This document shows positions 1-33,019 of a stretch of DNA of 64,000 nucleotides, one piece after another. Position 1 is the stretch's first letter, and every line of letters starts with the position of its first letter. The notes under the pieces are model-generated. The model was not told the origin of the DNA and ran no database searches. It saw only the letters and a program-made list of their open reading frames with translations. Position numbers and translations under genes: made by a program. Origin of the DNA: Cristatella mucedo (taxonomy: Eukaryota; Bryozoa; Phylactolaemata; Cristatellidae); the NCBI GenBank assembly GCA_009760855.2, contig WPIO01000005.1:9028501-9092500 (forward strand), in the 5' to 3' direction.

Positions 1-300
1 CTAAAACTCTCTAATAATAATATAACAGTAATAATAATACACCTGATAAATTGCCCTTAGAGAACTTAATCTCTTTCTAGGTGCTTTACATCAGCCCATA
101 TCCTTGGGCAATGAGATGCATAGATAGACGCAGTTGATGCAAGACTCTGCAGCTAAACTTGCCTTTCGTTAACGTCTCAGCTGCCACATTGTACAATGCG
201 TCACTGTAATGGATTCTCATCAAGCAGCAAATCGACTTCAAGTTTGTGCTACTGAGTTTCAGTTCACTCGTCCTCTCTCTTCTGCATTCACGTCTCACAC
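1..300. repeat. Mosaic of LINE tail and LINE 3' fragment
   Basis: Bases 10-90 hold the LINE tail in minus orientation: TAATAA repeats, then a segment like the complement of the shared tail (AACTTAATCTCTTTCTAGG). Bases about 133-205 resemble the C-terminal coding part of the same LINE in plus orientation (CTCTGCAGCTAAACTTGCCT). The two pieces face each other, so this is a rearranged remnant. Confidence 0.5.
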
Positions 301-329
301 AGTTAGGTCTCTCAGGTTTCGCCTCCCAT

Positions 330-1016
330 CAACCACTCATCCCACTCTGGTCTTTTAGTTGCACCTCTAATTAATATTTAAAACAATGTGGGGTCGTTCT
401 TTCCTTCTTTTCCTAGTGCTTCAAGAGTTGGAAAATCCCAATGTTGGCTGAATTTAGAACGCTTCCAAGGAACGTGACAGCTCACACGATCCGTTCAGTT
501 TGCTCTTCGTGTAAATGAATGGTTCGTCGTATGGCTGAGCGCGCTACAATTGAGTGGACTGTTTTCAGTTACTGATTAATGCTTCTTTTCTGAAAATTTA
601 AATTGTCTAGAAACACACATTTATTTAAAAGAGAAACTGCAAACATTTTACGATTAAGATTGTTGCTACCATCAATGCTGGGCTTATATGTCTAATCGTT
701 ATGCACAATGATGTAATGAGCCAATCGCGTCGTGGCATATCTGGAATCGAGCTCTCCGCCTCTTTTACCCTCTGTCTCTCTCTCTCTCTTTTTCTCTGTC
801 TCTCTCTGTCTCTCTTTCTCTCTGTCTCTCTGAGCGGCTATGACCAAGCTGGCTAACATTTGCTAGCTGACGGTGACGCCACTGCTGACGACGTAACGAC
901 GGCTGCTGTTGCAGTCGGTGCTGACGGAGCAGTGAGGCCGCCGGGCTGGAAAGCGGAGGGAGGCGACTCAGTACGACACATCGGCCTCTCCAAATGGCGT
1001 CGTGTTGTCTGTTGGC
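330..1016. other. Non-coding stretch downstream of the innexin gene
   Basis: A short impure (CT)n/(GTCTCT)n tract lies at about 772-832. Otherwise nothing recognisable; likely 3' untranslated or intergenic. Confidence 0.4.
620..625 (-). terminator. Candidate polyadenylation signal of the innexin gene
   Basis: The minus strand reads AATAAA here, about 390 bases past the innexin stop codon. It is the first canonical hexamer I noticed downstream, but a hexamer alone is weak evidence. Confidence 0.3.
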
Positions 1017-20785
<19,769 letters not shown>

Positions 20786-21141
20786 TTGGAGTGCCCGTTA
20801 GCCCAGCCGGATCTGAGCGGACAGAGCAGACGGAGCGACTGTGACAGAGCGACTAGAACGTGCGTCGGGCGAGCTGCACGGCCCTTCCATCCCTGGGCGG
20901 AAGGCGGAGCGGACGACGGGAGTACGACTGAGGACCGACGGGAGTACGACTGAGTACCTCCGTGCTTCGTCGTCTCCGAAATCCATCTCAGCATTACGCA
21001 CACATTCAGCGCGCGCACGTATTACCCGTACCGTCGAAAGTATTGCGTACAAGTGCCGCAGCAGCAGAGCCGACAGTAATAGGTTCCCCGGTAGCAGCGC
21101 AGCCTGCAATGGCATGGCGAGGTCTTGTGCGTTCGCTCGGT

Positions 21142-21235
21142 AAAGAAAGGATGGTGATATATAAATATATAAATCTATATATATAGATATAGATATATAT
21201 CTATATATATATACAGAAAAGATGGTGATATATCC
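21142..21235. repeat. AT palindrome between 17-19 base direct repeats
   Basis: Near-identical GAAAGGATGGTGATATAT and GAAAAGATGGTGATATAT flank an AT palindrome (CTATATATATAGATATAG and its complement). It lies a few hundred bases upstream of the innexin start codon. Confidence 0.7.
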
Positions 21236-21783
21236 GAAAAGCTTCACTATGAATGAACGGTCGCCCGCCCGTCGGCCGGTATGCAGGCCAATCGAACCGT
21301 CTAATACGGGGTCATTTAGGCTCCCCCTGGCGGAGCGCCGCTCTCTTCTGGCGCCTCCCACCGTGCAGAGCGGCGTGCTCAGTATGCTCGCTGGCCCATT
21401 CTCGCTCTGACGCGCTAAGTTTCGCTATCAGTCTCGTGTAAATCAAACAGGAAGTGAGTGCGTCCTTCTTTGACGAGCGAGCGCGTCTTTCTCGCTCGCT
21501 CGGAGTCGCAGCCTCCACATCGACGCCAGCCATCAGATGAAAGCGTGCTCTGATTTGATGACGCCACCGACTTCTCGATACAGCCGCCAAAGAATGCCCC
21601 CCCCCCGTTTGCGCCCGAGCTGCAGCTTCAGGTCAAGCAGCGGGCTAGAGCTGCGTGCCGTAGCCAATACTTTTGTAAACGCTCTGCTCACAACATCCAG
21701 CGTGCGACGCTCAACCGCTCGCTGTGCCAGGTTCAGCAATAGCGTCTGACCGTGCACTATTATCATCTCTCTTTATTTTTATT

Positions 21784-22130
<347 letters not shown>

Positions 22131-23432
22131 GTCAAAGTAGGCACTTCGACGTAACGTGAAAAATGGATCAGCAATAGCATGTAGCGTCTCGAGCAAGTCG
22201 TGTTGCGTTCTACCTAGATAGCTAGCTGGGTGAGTGAGCGTCAAATAAACACCACGATTGTGAGCAATAACGTTTTCATTTGTTGTGCGTCTTGCCACTT
22301 GCATGAAAATCCTGGCTAAGCGGCCATCGTTTTATACGACCCTTGGCTATAGCAATGCACTTAATCATGGACAGGTAAACACTCAAAGCTCACGGAAAAA
22401 GGCAAGTTAATCATGGCACTTAACACTTGCATATCCCTCGCGCCTCTAGTCACGATGTCCGAGTTTCGGTATCGCAGAGCCGCAACCTGACTTCGACCGC
22501 TTTCTAAATAGCCTCTCGACTAACGAACCAAACGTGCGCTTACAAAGGGCTTCTGAGCTGCGGCAGGTCAGCTGCCTGGCATTAGGGCGCCGAGGCGTTA
22601 GGTCGGCGGCTTGCGACTTAGTAGAACGCGCCGACGGCGAGTTCATTTTAAATGTGATGCGTCGTGGGCCAAACATGCGCCGCCATGCGAAACACGCTGG
22701 CGTCACTGCAGAAACTGCGACGGGAAAACCCGAATATGTGTCTCAGATTGCGCGCAACGCGTGGTGTCACGGCGCCGCACCACGCCGCCGGCTGGGGACG
22801 TATCGCCGCCAGGACGCACAGCTCAACGGCTGCACAACCCTCGCTGACGGGCCAGGTTCTGGCCTGGCCGTTGATAAGCCTTTGTAGCTGCCGCCGCGTT
22901 TGCAACGATGAATGATTACGGTTCGAAACGCATCGATAAGGTCGGCTAGGAGCTTCGGGTGAGTGCCTGATAGCACAGAGGTTTCTTGCGAGTTTCCCTC
23001 GCACTCTGCATCTCGTCAGATCCCGGCGGAGTATCAAGTCCACAGGACTGCATCTTGGCGTCGCGCTCCGAGGCCCAAGGCGCATTGGCGCGTCGATCTC
23101 GCTGTCGACGCGGCCGCGCCGGTGCGCCGCAGGAAAAAAGGCCGACGCGGCACCCGCAGCAGCGTAGCTAGCGATGCGGCGCAACTTGGTCGTAAGAGTC
23201 ACGACAAGCTCGGTCCGCTTAAAGAGTCCGAAGCTTCGGCGCAGGCGTACGCGCGTCCACCCTGGGCTCTATTCGGCGGTGGGAGGAGTGCGCGTGCGTG
23301 GAGGGGGGTCCGGGGAGAGCGGCCGCGAGAGGAGACAGGCCGCGAAGGCGTGCCACTGACTGCGGCCGGCGCTCGCTCCGCGAGCGCACGAGCGGCACGA
23401 AGAGCGGTCGCGCGCCTTCGCGGCCGCTCCGA

Positions 23433-23435
<3 letters not shown>

Positions 23436-23483
<48 letters not shown>
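23436..23483. repeat. (CCG)n trinucleotide repeat
   Basis: About 16 nearly perfect GCC units within the CpG-rich block. Confidence 0.9.
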
Positions 23484-23484
<1 letters not shown>

Positions 23485-24681
23485 TGCCGCCGCTCTTAGT
23501 CGCGCTCGACTCCTCGGCTCATTATCTCGTAACGCGCTCCACCTGCTGGCACCGAAGGGTCTCGTTCGGTCGCCCGCATCGCACGGCTGGCGCGCAGCGC
23601 GCCCAGCGGCGGCGACGCACGCTCGCTCGCTCGACGCGCTCGACGCCGGCGCAAAGTCCGAGTGCAGTCGGTCGCGCAGCGGTCACGCGTCGAGAGCGCG
23701 TCGGAGCGGCCCGCGTTCGAGCGCGGACTTTCTAGCTGGCACTGGCCGCGGCGCCCGGCTCCCGGCCAGTGCGATGGCAGCGACAGTAAACGCATGCGCA
23801 TCGCCAGATCGCCGCGAAGCCGCCGGCAGCCTCTCGCAGCCTGCAGAGGTGTCTTAGAAGATAGGGTGCGACCTCAGCAGCCGAGCGAGTGTCTGACGGT
23901 TTGAGAAATCCAAGCACGGCACCGACTCGCCGTCGCACTCACCTCCGCGCACGCTGCGGCGCACGCCGCTGAAGTAGCCGCCGCCGCCGCTGCCGCCGCT
24001 CGGACCGAGCCGAGCAGCGTGCAGTAATTCGGTAACGCGCTTCAGGCGCTCGACGAAGGAAGCGACTGAGCGAGGCGCTGCCGCTGCCGCAGACGGGCCC
24101 TGGCCGGCAGCGCGGCGTCGCAGGTAGATAAGACGACGCAAGGTGCGGCGCCTTGGAGTCGCACTGCGCCGGCGCCTGTCCCCTGACCAGCCCGACCTAC
24201 GACCCGCGCGCGCGCGAGCGCCGCCATTAGTCGTTTCCAGCGCATCGCCGGGGCGCGCGCGCGCGTCGCCGTCACACACCACCGCGGAGCAGCTCCACTG
24301 CCAGCTGACAAGAGTGCGCGCACGGGTCCGACGGCAACGTGGGAGCAGTGGACCGTCGGAAGAGTTCCCTCTCCTCCGGCGCGCCACGGCCGGAAGCGAA
24401 AAAAGAGCTTCGCACCTGTATCGCGACGGGCCACTCACCGTCAAGTCCGCGCGATATGGACGTGGAAGCTCTCGAATGACGAATGACGCCACCGAGACGA
24501 CGGCTATCTCGCGGGTTCGCGCTAGCGCGAACAGCTCGCAGCACTCGTCTCGCCGACTGAATTGGACCGTGACGGCGGCGCGATACGGGACCAGCAGCAA
24601 TGTCTTCCTGAAGCGACCGGACGCTGTCTAACCGGCCTCCTTCGTTCGAAGCTTCCCCGCTCTCCGGCAGAAGGCGTCGCG

Positions 24682-24689
24682 TATATAAG
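24682..24689 (+). promoter_or_regulatory. TATA-box-like site in CpG-rich DNA
   Basis: TATATAAG preceded by GTCGCG and followed by GTCGAGCTCGCGGCGCGG. The only obvious TATA-like motif in the island. The downstream plus-strand frame (24822-25310) is Pro/Ala/Arg-rich and unconvincing. Confidence 0.3.
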
Positions 24690-26154
24690 TCGAGCTCGCG
24701 GCGCGGCGGGATTCGCCGCCGCCCCGCCGCTGCGCCCCGCCTCGCCCCGCCCCACACCGCCTCGCCAAAAACCGCGTCATGAGCCGCGCGCCGCCGCAGC
24801 AGTTGGCGCACCGTCGCCTGCATGCAGCTGTGTCTAGGCTGGATGTTGCGAGAAAGAGCTAAACATGTCGCTCTCTCGCCAGCGGACGGCCGCCGTTCCG
24901 ACTGCCCGCCCGGTTGCCGCTGTGGCACGGGCGAATCGGTAGCAGCAGCGGCAGCGACTGTTGGGCACAGCACGCAATTCCTTCCCTCAGGCACCACCCA
25001 CCCACCTAGGTCGGGCGCTGCGGCTCCGGGCGAGTCACCTCCCCCCCCACCCCTAGCTGCTCTGACTGCGGCGCCGTCTGCGGCGGTCGGAGCTCCGCGC
25101 CGGCCGCTATCAGCCGCTCGCAGCCGCTCTCAGCCGCTCTCTCAGGCCAGGATACGCCGCTCGCAGCGGCGGCGTGGGAGAGCTCTGGTGGCGCCAAGCA
25201 GGCGCCCGCTTCTAGTGCGGGGATCTGGCGAGCGTGGCCGATTAAGCTACACGTCTCGCGACGCACGTTTCATTCCGCCCGTTCGCTGTTTCGCTGTCAG
25301 CTTCGTCTGATGGCATTCAACGTCTGCTCACTTTTCGCCGCTAATTTTCTGCGCGAGAAATTCAAGACATAAACCGACCATAAACCATCGGCGGTGGTAC
25401 TAAGCTCCGAAAAAGAGTTCCCCGCGAGCTGGAAACGATCCAGCATCCTCCGCACGAATGGTCCAGCCCTCTACCGAATGACCTTGCGAGACTGCTCACG
25501 AGTAGGCGCTCAATTGCGACCTTTAAATTCTAGGCTTACAGTTTCCGCACACGCGCTCGAGCCGAATCTCGTTGTCCTGCGGGAGTTAAAGCGTGCGCCT
25601 ATAATTGCACGCTGGGCTCCGAGCTGCAGCCATTATGCTCGCTTCGGTCGGCGACCAGAGGGAGCATCCGCTGAGTGACTTCCGCCGCTGGTCCGGGCAA
25701 GAAGGCCACGCCCACGCGCTTGCGCTTCAGTGATAAGCGGCACGTGGCTGAACGGACTACAGCGGCGGATGCTAGTAACGCTGCAGTTTCAAAGCGCAGA
25801 GCGACCAAAGGCCTTCTGCCGCGAGACTGAGCTCCGAAAAAAAAGAGCTTCTCCTCCAGCACCCTATCAATCTAGGAAGGTCACGTCGTCTCACGTCACG
25901 CTGCGTCTGCGTGCCCGCCCGCCAGCCCGCACGGCTGCGCGCCACGCGGGACACACCACCTAACGAGCCGCTGCGTGTAAGCGCTAGCAAAGCCGAGCGA
26001 CGGCCTGAGGCTGCGGCGTTGTGAGACGTCACCCGCCCACCGCGCACGTCACGCTAGGCTCTCGGTGTGTAGCTCACGACGACGCTGCTAACGCGTAGCC
26101 CGACGGCAGCGCCAGGCGATAGCGGCCATTAGTACTACGACCGACAGGACGAGC

Positions 26155-26929
26155 TGCAGAGTTGTGCGCCAGTTGCGTGCATTTAAGAACACTGACTGGT
26201 CAAGAGTCCTGAATAACGGAAATCGCAGCTATTTAAGAGCAATGCCGCAGACGCGTTAACTAATAGGGTCGTCAATCGTACTTTGTCTAAGCATGCCTCT
26301 TTCGATTTTTGCGACGTTCGTTAGATGAGAGTAGGCCGACTTGACTGTGGAAGAAATGTGCTCAGCTTTTGGCAAGCCATTGTGGAATAGCGTCCAAAAT
26401 ATTGACATAAAACAATGGAGTGATGCTAGATTAATAATCTTGATTAGGCGGTCTCGTAACTTTCGGGCGACACTAAGTTTACTCATGACCATTAGGTTGG
26501 TCTCATTGTTATTATTAAGCTTTATAGAGTTAGTGGCCATCTAAGTGCAGAATAAAACATTTCTATTGCGCTCCAAGTGGACCAAACACTTTGCAATTAA
26601 ATTTGGAGGCCGTGGAATACCACGCACGCCAGCAGGAATTGCATCAACCAATAAACAAATAAACAGCAGGCCGATGCTTCGTCAGTCGCGTTCTGCTCTG
26701 CTTCGATCCCATGGATCCATGGATCATAGTCCAGACGTAACGGTGATGCTTGTGCTTCTTCGCGCCCTTGGCTGTGGTATGCGGCGATTTCGACGCTCAC
26801 GACAGACCAGCCTAGCTAGAGTTTTGCAAATATTTTCAGCGAAATATTGCACAGGCTTGAAGACTTTCTAAAAGTGGGTTACAAAAGCCAAGTCGCGATT
26901 TCAAAAATGTATGACCAACTTGGCAACGG

Positions 26930-26987
<58 letters not shown>

Positions 26988-27070
26988 AGCAGGCCCAAGT
27001 TTTTGCATTAGTACATAGCTAAAAGTACACGAACTTGACTATGGAGTTCACGTGGTTGTTCATTGAGAGG
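26155..27070 (-). mobile_element. Decayed LINE fragments, one expanded into (CT)n
   Basis: Bases 26270-26550 hold a palm/C-terminal remnant on the minus strand (MSKLSVARKLRDRLIKI matches the VMGKPSVIxRLERLTLKI block). Bases 26780-27070 are another 3' piece in which a (TC)n run of about 58 bases (26930-26987) replaces TATCTCTGTCTAAGCAAGCC. Confidence 0.65.
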
Positions 27071-27104
27071 TTACTTTTGGGACAGGATGCCAAACAATGT
27101 AACC

Positions 27105-27280
27105 TATTTGTACAGCGCCTTAAGATAACTTAGTCTCTTTTTTTCTGGCGCTTCACATATTCCATATGCCGTGGGCTCCACCCCACGACCTGGGTAGGCA
27201 AATCCATTTACCTTGACCTCGGTTCGAGGCGAGCACCTTGATCACCAGGCCAAACCAGCCCTTCGCGTCGATTGTGCGAA
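27105..27280 (-). mobile_element. tRNA-derived SINE family B copy
   Basis: Tail complement at 27115-27165 (CAGCGCCTTAAGATAACTTAG), a head with a CCACGACCTGGGTAGGC stretch, and at the 3' side GGCGAGCACCTTGATCACC. Confidence 0.5.
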
Positions 27281-27689
27281 GAAGCTACGGGAGAAATGCT
27301 GACTGAGCCCATTTTGAAAGGCGGATCTTCAGATTAATGAGTAACTAGATTTACCCTTTGCTAGTCTCATAGTTATAGGTTCCTTGTGCGATGAAACATT
27401 ATTTGTACCTTGATATACTCAAGACATATATAGACAGGGAGCAGATTATTCATGTATTGATATCTGTGGCGTGGCCAGTAATTCGTTCAGAGAGGCATAA
27501 CCATCTAAAGTGGGGTTATACACCACCTTTGACGGAACCAGCCAATCAGAACTGGCGGTACGAGTTAACTAAGAGGCACTGCTGCCTTCTAGCACCTCCT
27601 CGCTGCACCTTTGAATAAATGAATATGCCACACAGATCATTTCAGACAGCTGGATCTTATTTGCAAACTTCGTATGGACGCTGCTAGAA
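27281..27689. other. No recognised feature
   Basis: A 75-residue plus frame (27391-27618) has no similarity that I recognise. Confidence 0.3.
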
Positions 27690-27975
27690 AAATAGCAGAC
27701 ATCTATTTAGGACAGCATTTAGTGGGTCCCTATGATTCTTCCTTCACGTGCTTATGCTTGCTGACACTGTGCATGCTGCCACTAACCATGCGTGCATGCT
27801 GACCCTGTGCATGTCACCGCAAACCATGTTATTCATTTTGTTTGTTTGTCAAGCATGATATTACTCACCTGTCAATTGCATTTCCCTTTGCAACAAATTT
27901 AAAGCGCCTAGAGAGAGATTGAGTTCTCTGAGGGCGCTTTATCAAGTGCATTATTATTATTATTTATTATTATTG
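27690..27975 (+). mobile_element. LINE 3' end with tail
   Basis: Starts within the coding end (ATTTAGGACAGCATTTAGTG) and ends with GCGCCTAGAGAGAGATTGAG, GGGCGCTTTATCAAGTGCAT and (TTA)n. Confidence 0.85.
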
Positions 27976-28589
27976 GCAAAGATGCGTGGGACCGGGTTGC
28001 TGGTCAGTAGTAAGATAATGAAGCAAGACGAATTAAATCACTCGCACACCATCCGCGTTGTGCCGTCTTCACTATCTCCCACGATCAGCCTGTATTGGAA
28101 AGATACAAGTTGAGCTCCTTGTGGCGGCTACAACTTAAGCAGAATGTCTGACCTAATGCGGTTGGGTGCTGGAGCACACATGGGCACTACCGCTCGATGC
28201 ACGGTCTCTTAGTGGGCACATCAATTTTCAACTGCATCTGACCATATGAAGCATCTTGAGTTGAATCGAATGCAGAGGAACTAATAAGAAAATAATTGTT
28301 TAATTTTTCTCGGAAGACTCGGATGCACCCCGATGGGTTATACATTCGTCCATACCCATAGACCAATCAAAGCTATTGGAGAAGTCACAATTATCGCACG
28401 TTACCTTTCAATTTTAAATCGTTTGTAGTACTATCGAATCAATCTTTCGAATATTTTGTCTTGAGTGCCTTTGATAATGAGCTGTTAATGATGACATTAA
28501 TCTATCAACCTTCAGATACCTAGTCCTCATTTCTCTCAGATTTTTCTGGTCTAATTTTTTTATTATGCATGCAAGAACTTAGTCATTTT
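27976..28589. other. No recognised feature
   Basis: AT-rich, no gene or repeat recognised. Confidence 0.3.
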
Positions 28590-31155
28590 TTGACAGCTTA
28601 ACTGCCGGTTTAAGCGAGAATTTTGTGCATTTCGAACTGAGTGACTCTTTTTCTCTTGTGGCTCGTATCCATGACCTCACTAACAACAAAGGTCACACAC
28701 TAGATCAAATTTTCTCCCACAAGCTTATGCTACCATCCTTTATTGCAAGCAAATTCTGTTCATCTGGTGATATGCGGGTTTCATTTAGTCTGCAGCGTGT
28801 GCTGCCCTCCTCTGCATCTAAAGTAAACCGTGAATCGCGAAACATCAAGAACCCGGACAGCGATGCTGTCCGCGACAGTTTCACGCATGCTGCACGATCA
28901 CCTTTACGACACATGTCATCATTGGTTAAATGCTTCCGCAAACATTAGAAAAGCTAGGTCTACTAAGTAGCAGCTTCAAAAAGCATGCAAAAGATCAGGA
29001 CTGACTTTCCATCGAAAGGTACACAAGGACTACTATAGATCACACCAATCCACCTTATCAAAGTGTCTACCGTCAAATATCTTCTCAACTAAAACTAGCT
29101 TCTATCGAAAATAGTTTTGAGTTAAAGGTGCAAAATCGAAAAATGCTCAAGTGTCTACCGTCAAATATCTTCTCAACCACTCTGAGGTTAGCTCCTTCCG
29201 AGTGATCCTTGTAGCGATCTAGCTGATCACTTCTCTAGCTTCGTTGTCAGCGAGATAGACAAGATCAGAGGGTCTGTCCCTATGGTAGCATCATCCCCAC
29301 TGGACTCCTGTCCCTCAAAAAAAGCCCACACCGGACTTATCTCCATCAATTCCGTGCAGCACCTCGATGTCTACATTTAGGGAGGCCACGAGTGACCTCA
29401 TCCTGAAATTCATCGCCCAGTCAAGGGAGACTACAAGTCCTCTAGATCATATTTCTACTGTCCTACTTCTACGACGCATAGATCTGCTGCTGCTATGCAT
29501 AAGTAACATAATAAACGTGTGCTTAGCTTCAGGACCTGCCCAGCCCCTTTCAAAATGGCTGCAGTTAGGCTGCTAATTAAGAAAGCAACATTAGGCCATG
29601 AGAACTTCAGCCCAGTCTCCCTTCTACCGTTCCTATGGAAGACACTGAAACGAATTGCTACAGACCAGCTGAACTCTTATATTGAAACCTCAATCCTAGA
29701 AAGTAAGTTCCAGTCTGGTTTTAGGGCTAATCACTCCACGGAGTCATGAATACTTAGGGTGTATAACGACCTTCTCAGGGATGCTGGCTTAGGTCACGTC
29801 TCTCTGCTTGTTTGCTTGATCTGTCAGCAGCGTTTTATACCAATCGACGCCAAGTCCTTTACCAGTGCATTTCATCTCGCCTGAGCATTACTGGCACTTC
29901 ACTGCAATGGTTTAGGTCCTATCTCAATGGGAGACTCCAAAGTGTTGGTGTGAGCGAACAAAGGTCGTACTAAGAAGCAATGAAGTACGGTGTACCTCAG
30001 GGCTCATTACTTGGTCTGCCTCTTTTCACAGTTTATACTCTACCTCTTGCCGATGTGATCGCCAAACACAATCTAGGCTTTTATTTCAATGCAGATGACA
30101 GTGTACCTTTGCCTTGATCCCTCCCAGCCCTCAAGCACGTCAAATTCTCTTGATTTGTAAGCTGCATGTATTGATGAGATTGGCACGTAGATGGCAGCAA
30201 ACTTACTCAAATTGAATGACAGTAAAACCAAATTACTAGTTATGGGAAAAAAAATTGTGACTCAGAAATTGGAAAGCTTAACGCAAAATTGGCTCGGCAA
30301 GCACTTCTGCTGCATGTGAATGAAATCTAGATGTCCTGTTCCAAAGGGACCTTTTATTAGAAGACCACATTAGCTCCACTGACAAGTATAACTTAATTCA
30401 GCTGCGTAACATGGCTAAACGTCGGTCTTGCTTATACAGGGATACTACATTCAAATTTGTTCATGCATTTGTGACATCCCGTCTCGATTTCTGTAACTCA
30501 CTGCTTGCTGGCCTCCCGGCGGTGCAATCAGGCGCTTACAGCTAATGCAAAACTCTGCAGCTAGGTTTTTCTGTCGTGAGCGTCCTAGTTGCCACATCAC
30601 ACCTCTTCTAGCCGACCTGCGCTAGCTCCCAATCAAGTAGCGTATTGACTTCAAGGTTCTTTCACTCAATTTTAGGTTCCTTCATTCTCTGGCGCTAGCC
30701 TACCTATCTGAACTGTTCCCTCGCCGAGCTAGGCATGGTACCGCCCGCTTTACTTACTCCAATCGTTTAGCTGTACCGAACCTGAAATTCTCTGGAGACC
30801 ATCCCATTAGCTCATAGGCTCTCAAGGCCTGAAAATCCCTCCCGGTTGACGTCACGACATCCCCTGACACGATGACATCTAAAAAGAAGCTTAAACGCAC
30901 CTGCTTATCACAGCATTTAGTGCGTCCTTGTGATTCATGCTTTGCGTGCTTATGGGTACTGACACTGAGCATGCTATGACTAACCATATTTTACTTGTTG
31001 GTTGACACTGTGCATGTCACCTCTAACCATATTATGCTTGTTGACACTGAGCATTTGCCACTAATTATCGAATCACGCTTCCATTACAACATATGTAAAG
31101 CGCCTAGAAAGAGATTAAGTTCTCAGGGGTGTTGTAGAAATGTATTATTAACATT
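28590..31155 (+). mobile_element. Longest L2/CR1-like LINE copy (endonuclease end to tail), decayed
   Basis: It begins with the C-terminal end of an APE-type endonuclease (LVARIHDLTNNKGHTLDQIF; the GHTLD motif is typical). The reverse transcriptase follows in fragments: PLDHISTVLLLRRIDLLL, ATDQLNSYIETSILESKFQS, FRANHSTES, and the palm region near 30000-30110 with frameshifts. The LINE tail at 31090-31155 closes it. Multiple stops make it inactive. Confidence 0.85.
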
Positions 31156-32154
31156 ATTGCTGCTATACCAATAGTAAGAACTTTGATATGATTATGCTCT
31201 TATCTATTGGGTTTATTAAATTGTGCATCTGTACTTCATCGAGAATTATCTAGCAAGCAGAAGTACAAGCGAGTTCTCTTCGTCTGTCACTTCTGCAAAA
31301 ACCATTTACATCGAAGGGTAGGCTTTTGTCCTCATTGTTTCTAGTTAGTGATTGATAATCATTCTGCTTGATGTACGTACAACGTCATGAATGAGTATCT
31401 TAAGTTCATATTCTTCACTCCAGCACTTAGAAACAACTCAAGATATCGCAACTGTTCGCACTTTTAATGCACGAGCGTCCCGATGTTCGTGGAGGTATTG
31501 ACCCTGGAAATGCTTGATATATTCGAGCCGTGCCACAGTGTGGCACTGTGCCTCGGGACCTTTCACGGATAATTAGTAATCCTCGCGGGGTACTTCCTTA
31601 GCATGATAAATCAAATTTTAAACGCTGGAAATCCTATAGCAGAGGACAGTCGGCTGTCAACGGCCCCGGGCAGTCGTCAGGATTAATCCGTCGATGTCAC
31701 GTCAACGTTTTAGTGGCAGCAGAAAAGGCCAGGCTGTAGAATGCAGCCGGCTCCATCCGCCGGCAGCCCTTGCCCTAGGCAAACAGCGCCTAAGTCTACT
31801 GCCCCACTGAGCCGATCAATAACGTACGGCTCGTGCATGTGCTTGGTGCAAGTGCTCGATTCGTCGCCATGTCTCCCCGTGGCTCAACCAACGACTCAAG
31901 CGGCGCAGTCGAGCTGCTCTTGAAGTACTGGAGGGAGGGATTGTTCCCACCTTGCAAGAGATCCAGCCAAGAGAGCAATGAATGCCAAAGATGCACAGAG
32001 CAGCGGTTGCCGGTCCCCACTTCCTAGCTTGGCCATCACTTTTCCCAGCTAGTGGCTTCCTTTAAGCCAATATAGAACTGTATCTTAAACGTTGCCAAGG
32101 GCCGCACGATTTGGAGGTTTGTTTATTACTCTTTAGCGCGGCCCAGCGGTTGTC
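31156..32154. other. No recognised gene
   Basis: Short overlapping frames at 31741-32027 on both strands, none recognised. Confidence 0.3.
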
Positions 32155-32299
32155 GGACATTCCCCCCCCCCCGCACGTTCCCCCGGACATTTCTCCCCCT
32201 GGTAGACCCTAGGATATTTCCCCCGGACATTTCCCACCCCCGGGTAGGACGTTTATCCCTATGTTGATTAATGTACAACTAAGAATATATATATATATT

Positions 32300-32375
<76 letters not shown>

Positions 32376-33019
32376 TGAATGAAGTTCACGCTCTATTAAA
32401 ATAAAATCAACTCAGTAAAATTAGAAGAATGGATGGATTGGAAGGATGGTTTCTAATGAAGCGAGCGGCGGCGGCGGTTGCAGCGGCTGCGGCAGCGGCG
32501 AGCTAAACAGTCCTGTCCCGCGGTAGTTCGGTCCCGCTCGACGCCGCGAGGCACTTGTTCATACCCGACAAATCGGGCTCGCGCTTAGGCGTGCCGCGCG
32601 TTTCTGCAAATGAGCGCTAAGCCTCAGAGGTCTACTGCATATAACTCGAGCTCAAGAGATCTATTTACGCCCTAATACGCACTAATTAAAGCGCAAAATA
32701 CGAGCAAGAGTGGATTTAGGCGGCGGGGGCGCAGCCCACCCTAAACCCTAAAATATAAACCCTAAACCCTAAACACTAAACCCTAAAACCCTAAATTCCA
32801 AACCCTAAACCTTAAATTCTAAACCCTAGACCCTAAACCCTAAACGCTAAACCCTAAACTCTGAACCCTAAACGATAAACCCTAAAACGCTAAACCTAAA
32901 AACCTTAAAAACCCTAAATGCCCTAAACCCTAAAATCCTCAACACTAAACCCTAAACTATAAACGGGGGGGTGTCGGGGGGGGGGGAAATGTCCGGAAAA
33001 CGTCTGGGGGAGAATGTCC
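32155..33019. mobile_element. Non-autonomous element with about 45-base terminal inverted repeats
   Basis: The left end reads GGACATTCCCCCCC, then GCACGTTCCCCCGGACATTT. The complement of the right end reads GGACATTCTCCCCC, then AGACGTTTTCCGGACATTT and a C run. Inside are an (AT)n tract (32286-32372), a short GGC-rich stretch (32461-32505) and a degenerate CCCTAAA array (32741-32965). No open frame for a transposase. No clear target duplication seen. Confidence 0.6.
32741..32965. repeat. Degenerate CCCTAAA heptamer array
   Basis: About 25 imperfect units (CCCTAAACCCTAAAACCC and variants). The heptamer is the plant-type telomere unit. The array is short, imperfect and internal, so it is not a chromosome end. 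Confidence 0.85.

Noticed and set aside
22534-25310. Many long frames on all six frames, up to 248 residues
   Set aside because: Stop codons are rare in GC-rich DNA; no ATG-supported domain or splice-consistent model; Arg/Ala/Pro-rich composition.
32741-32965. Chromosome end or interstitial telomere
   Set aside because: Units are imperfect, few and bounded by element ends; coding and repeat DNA continues on both sides.
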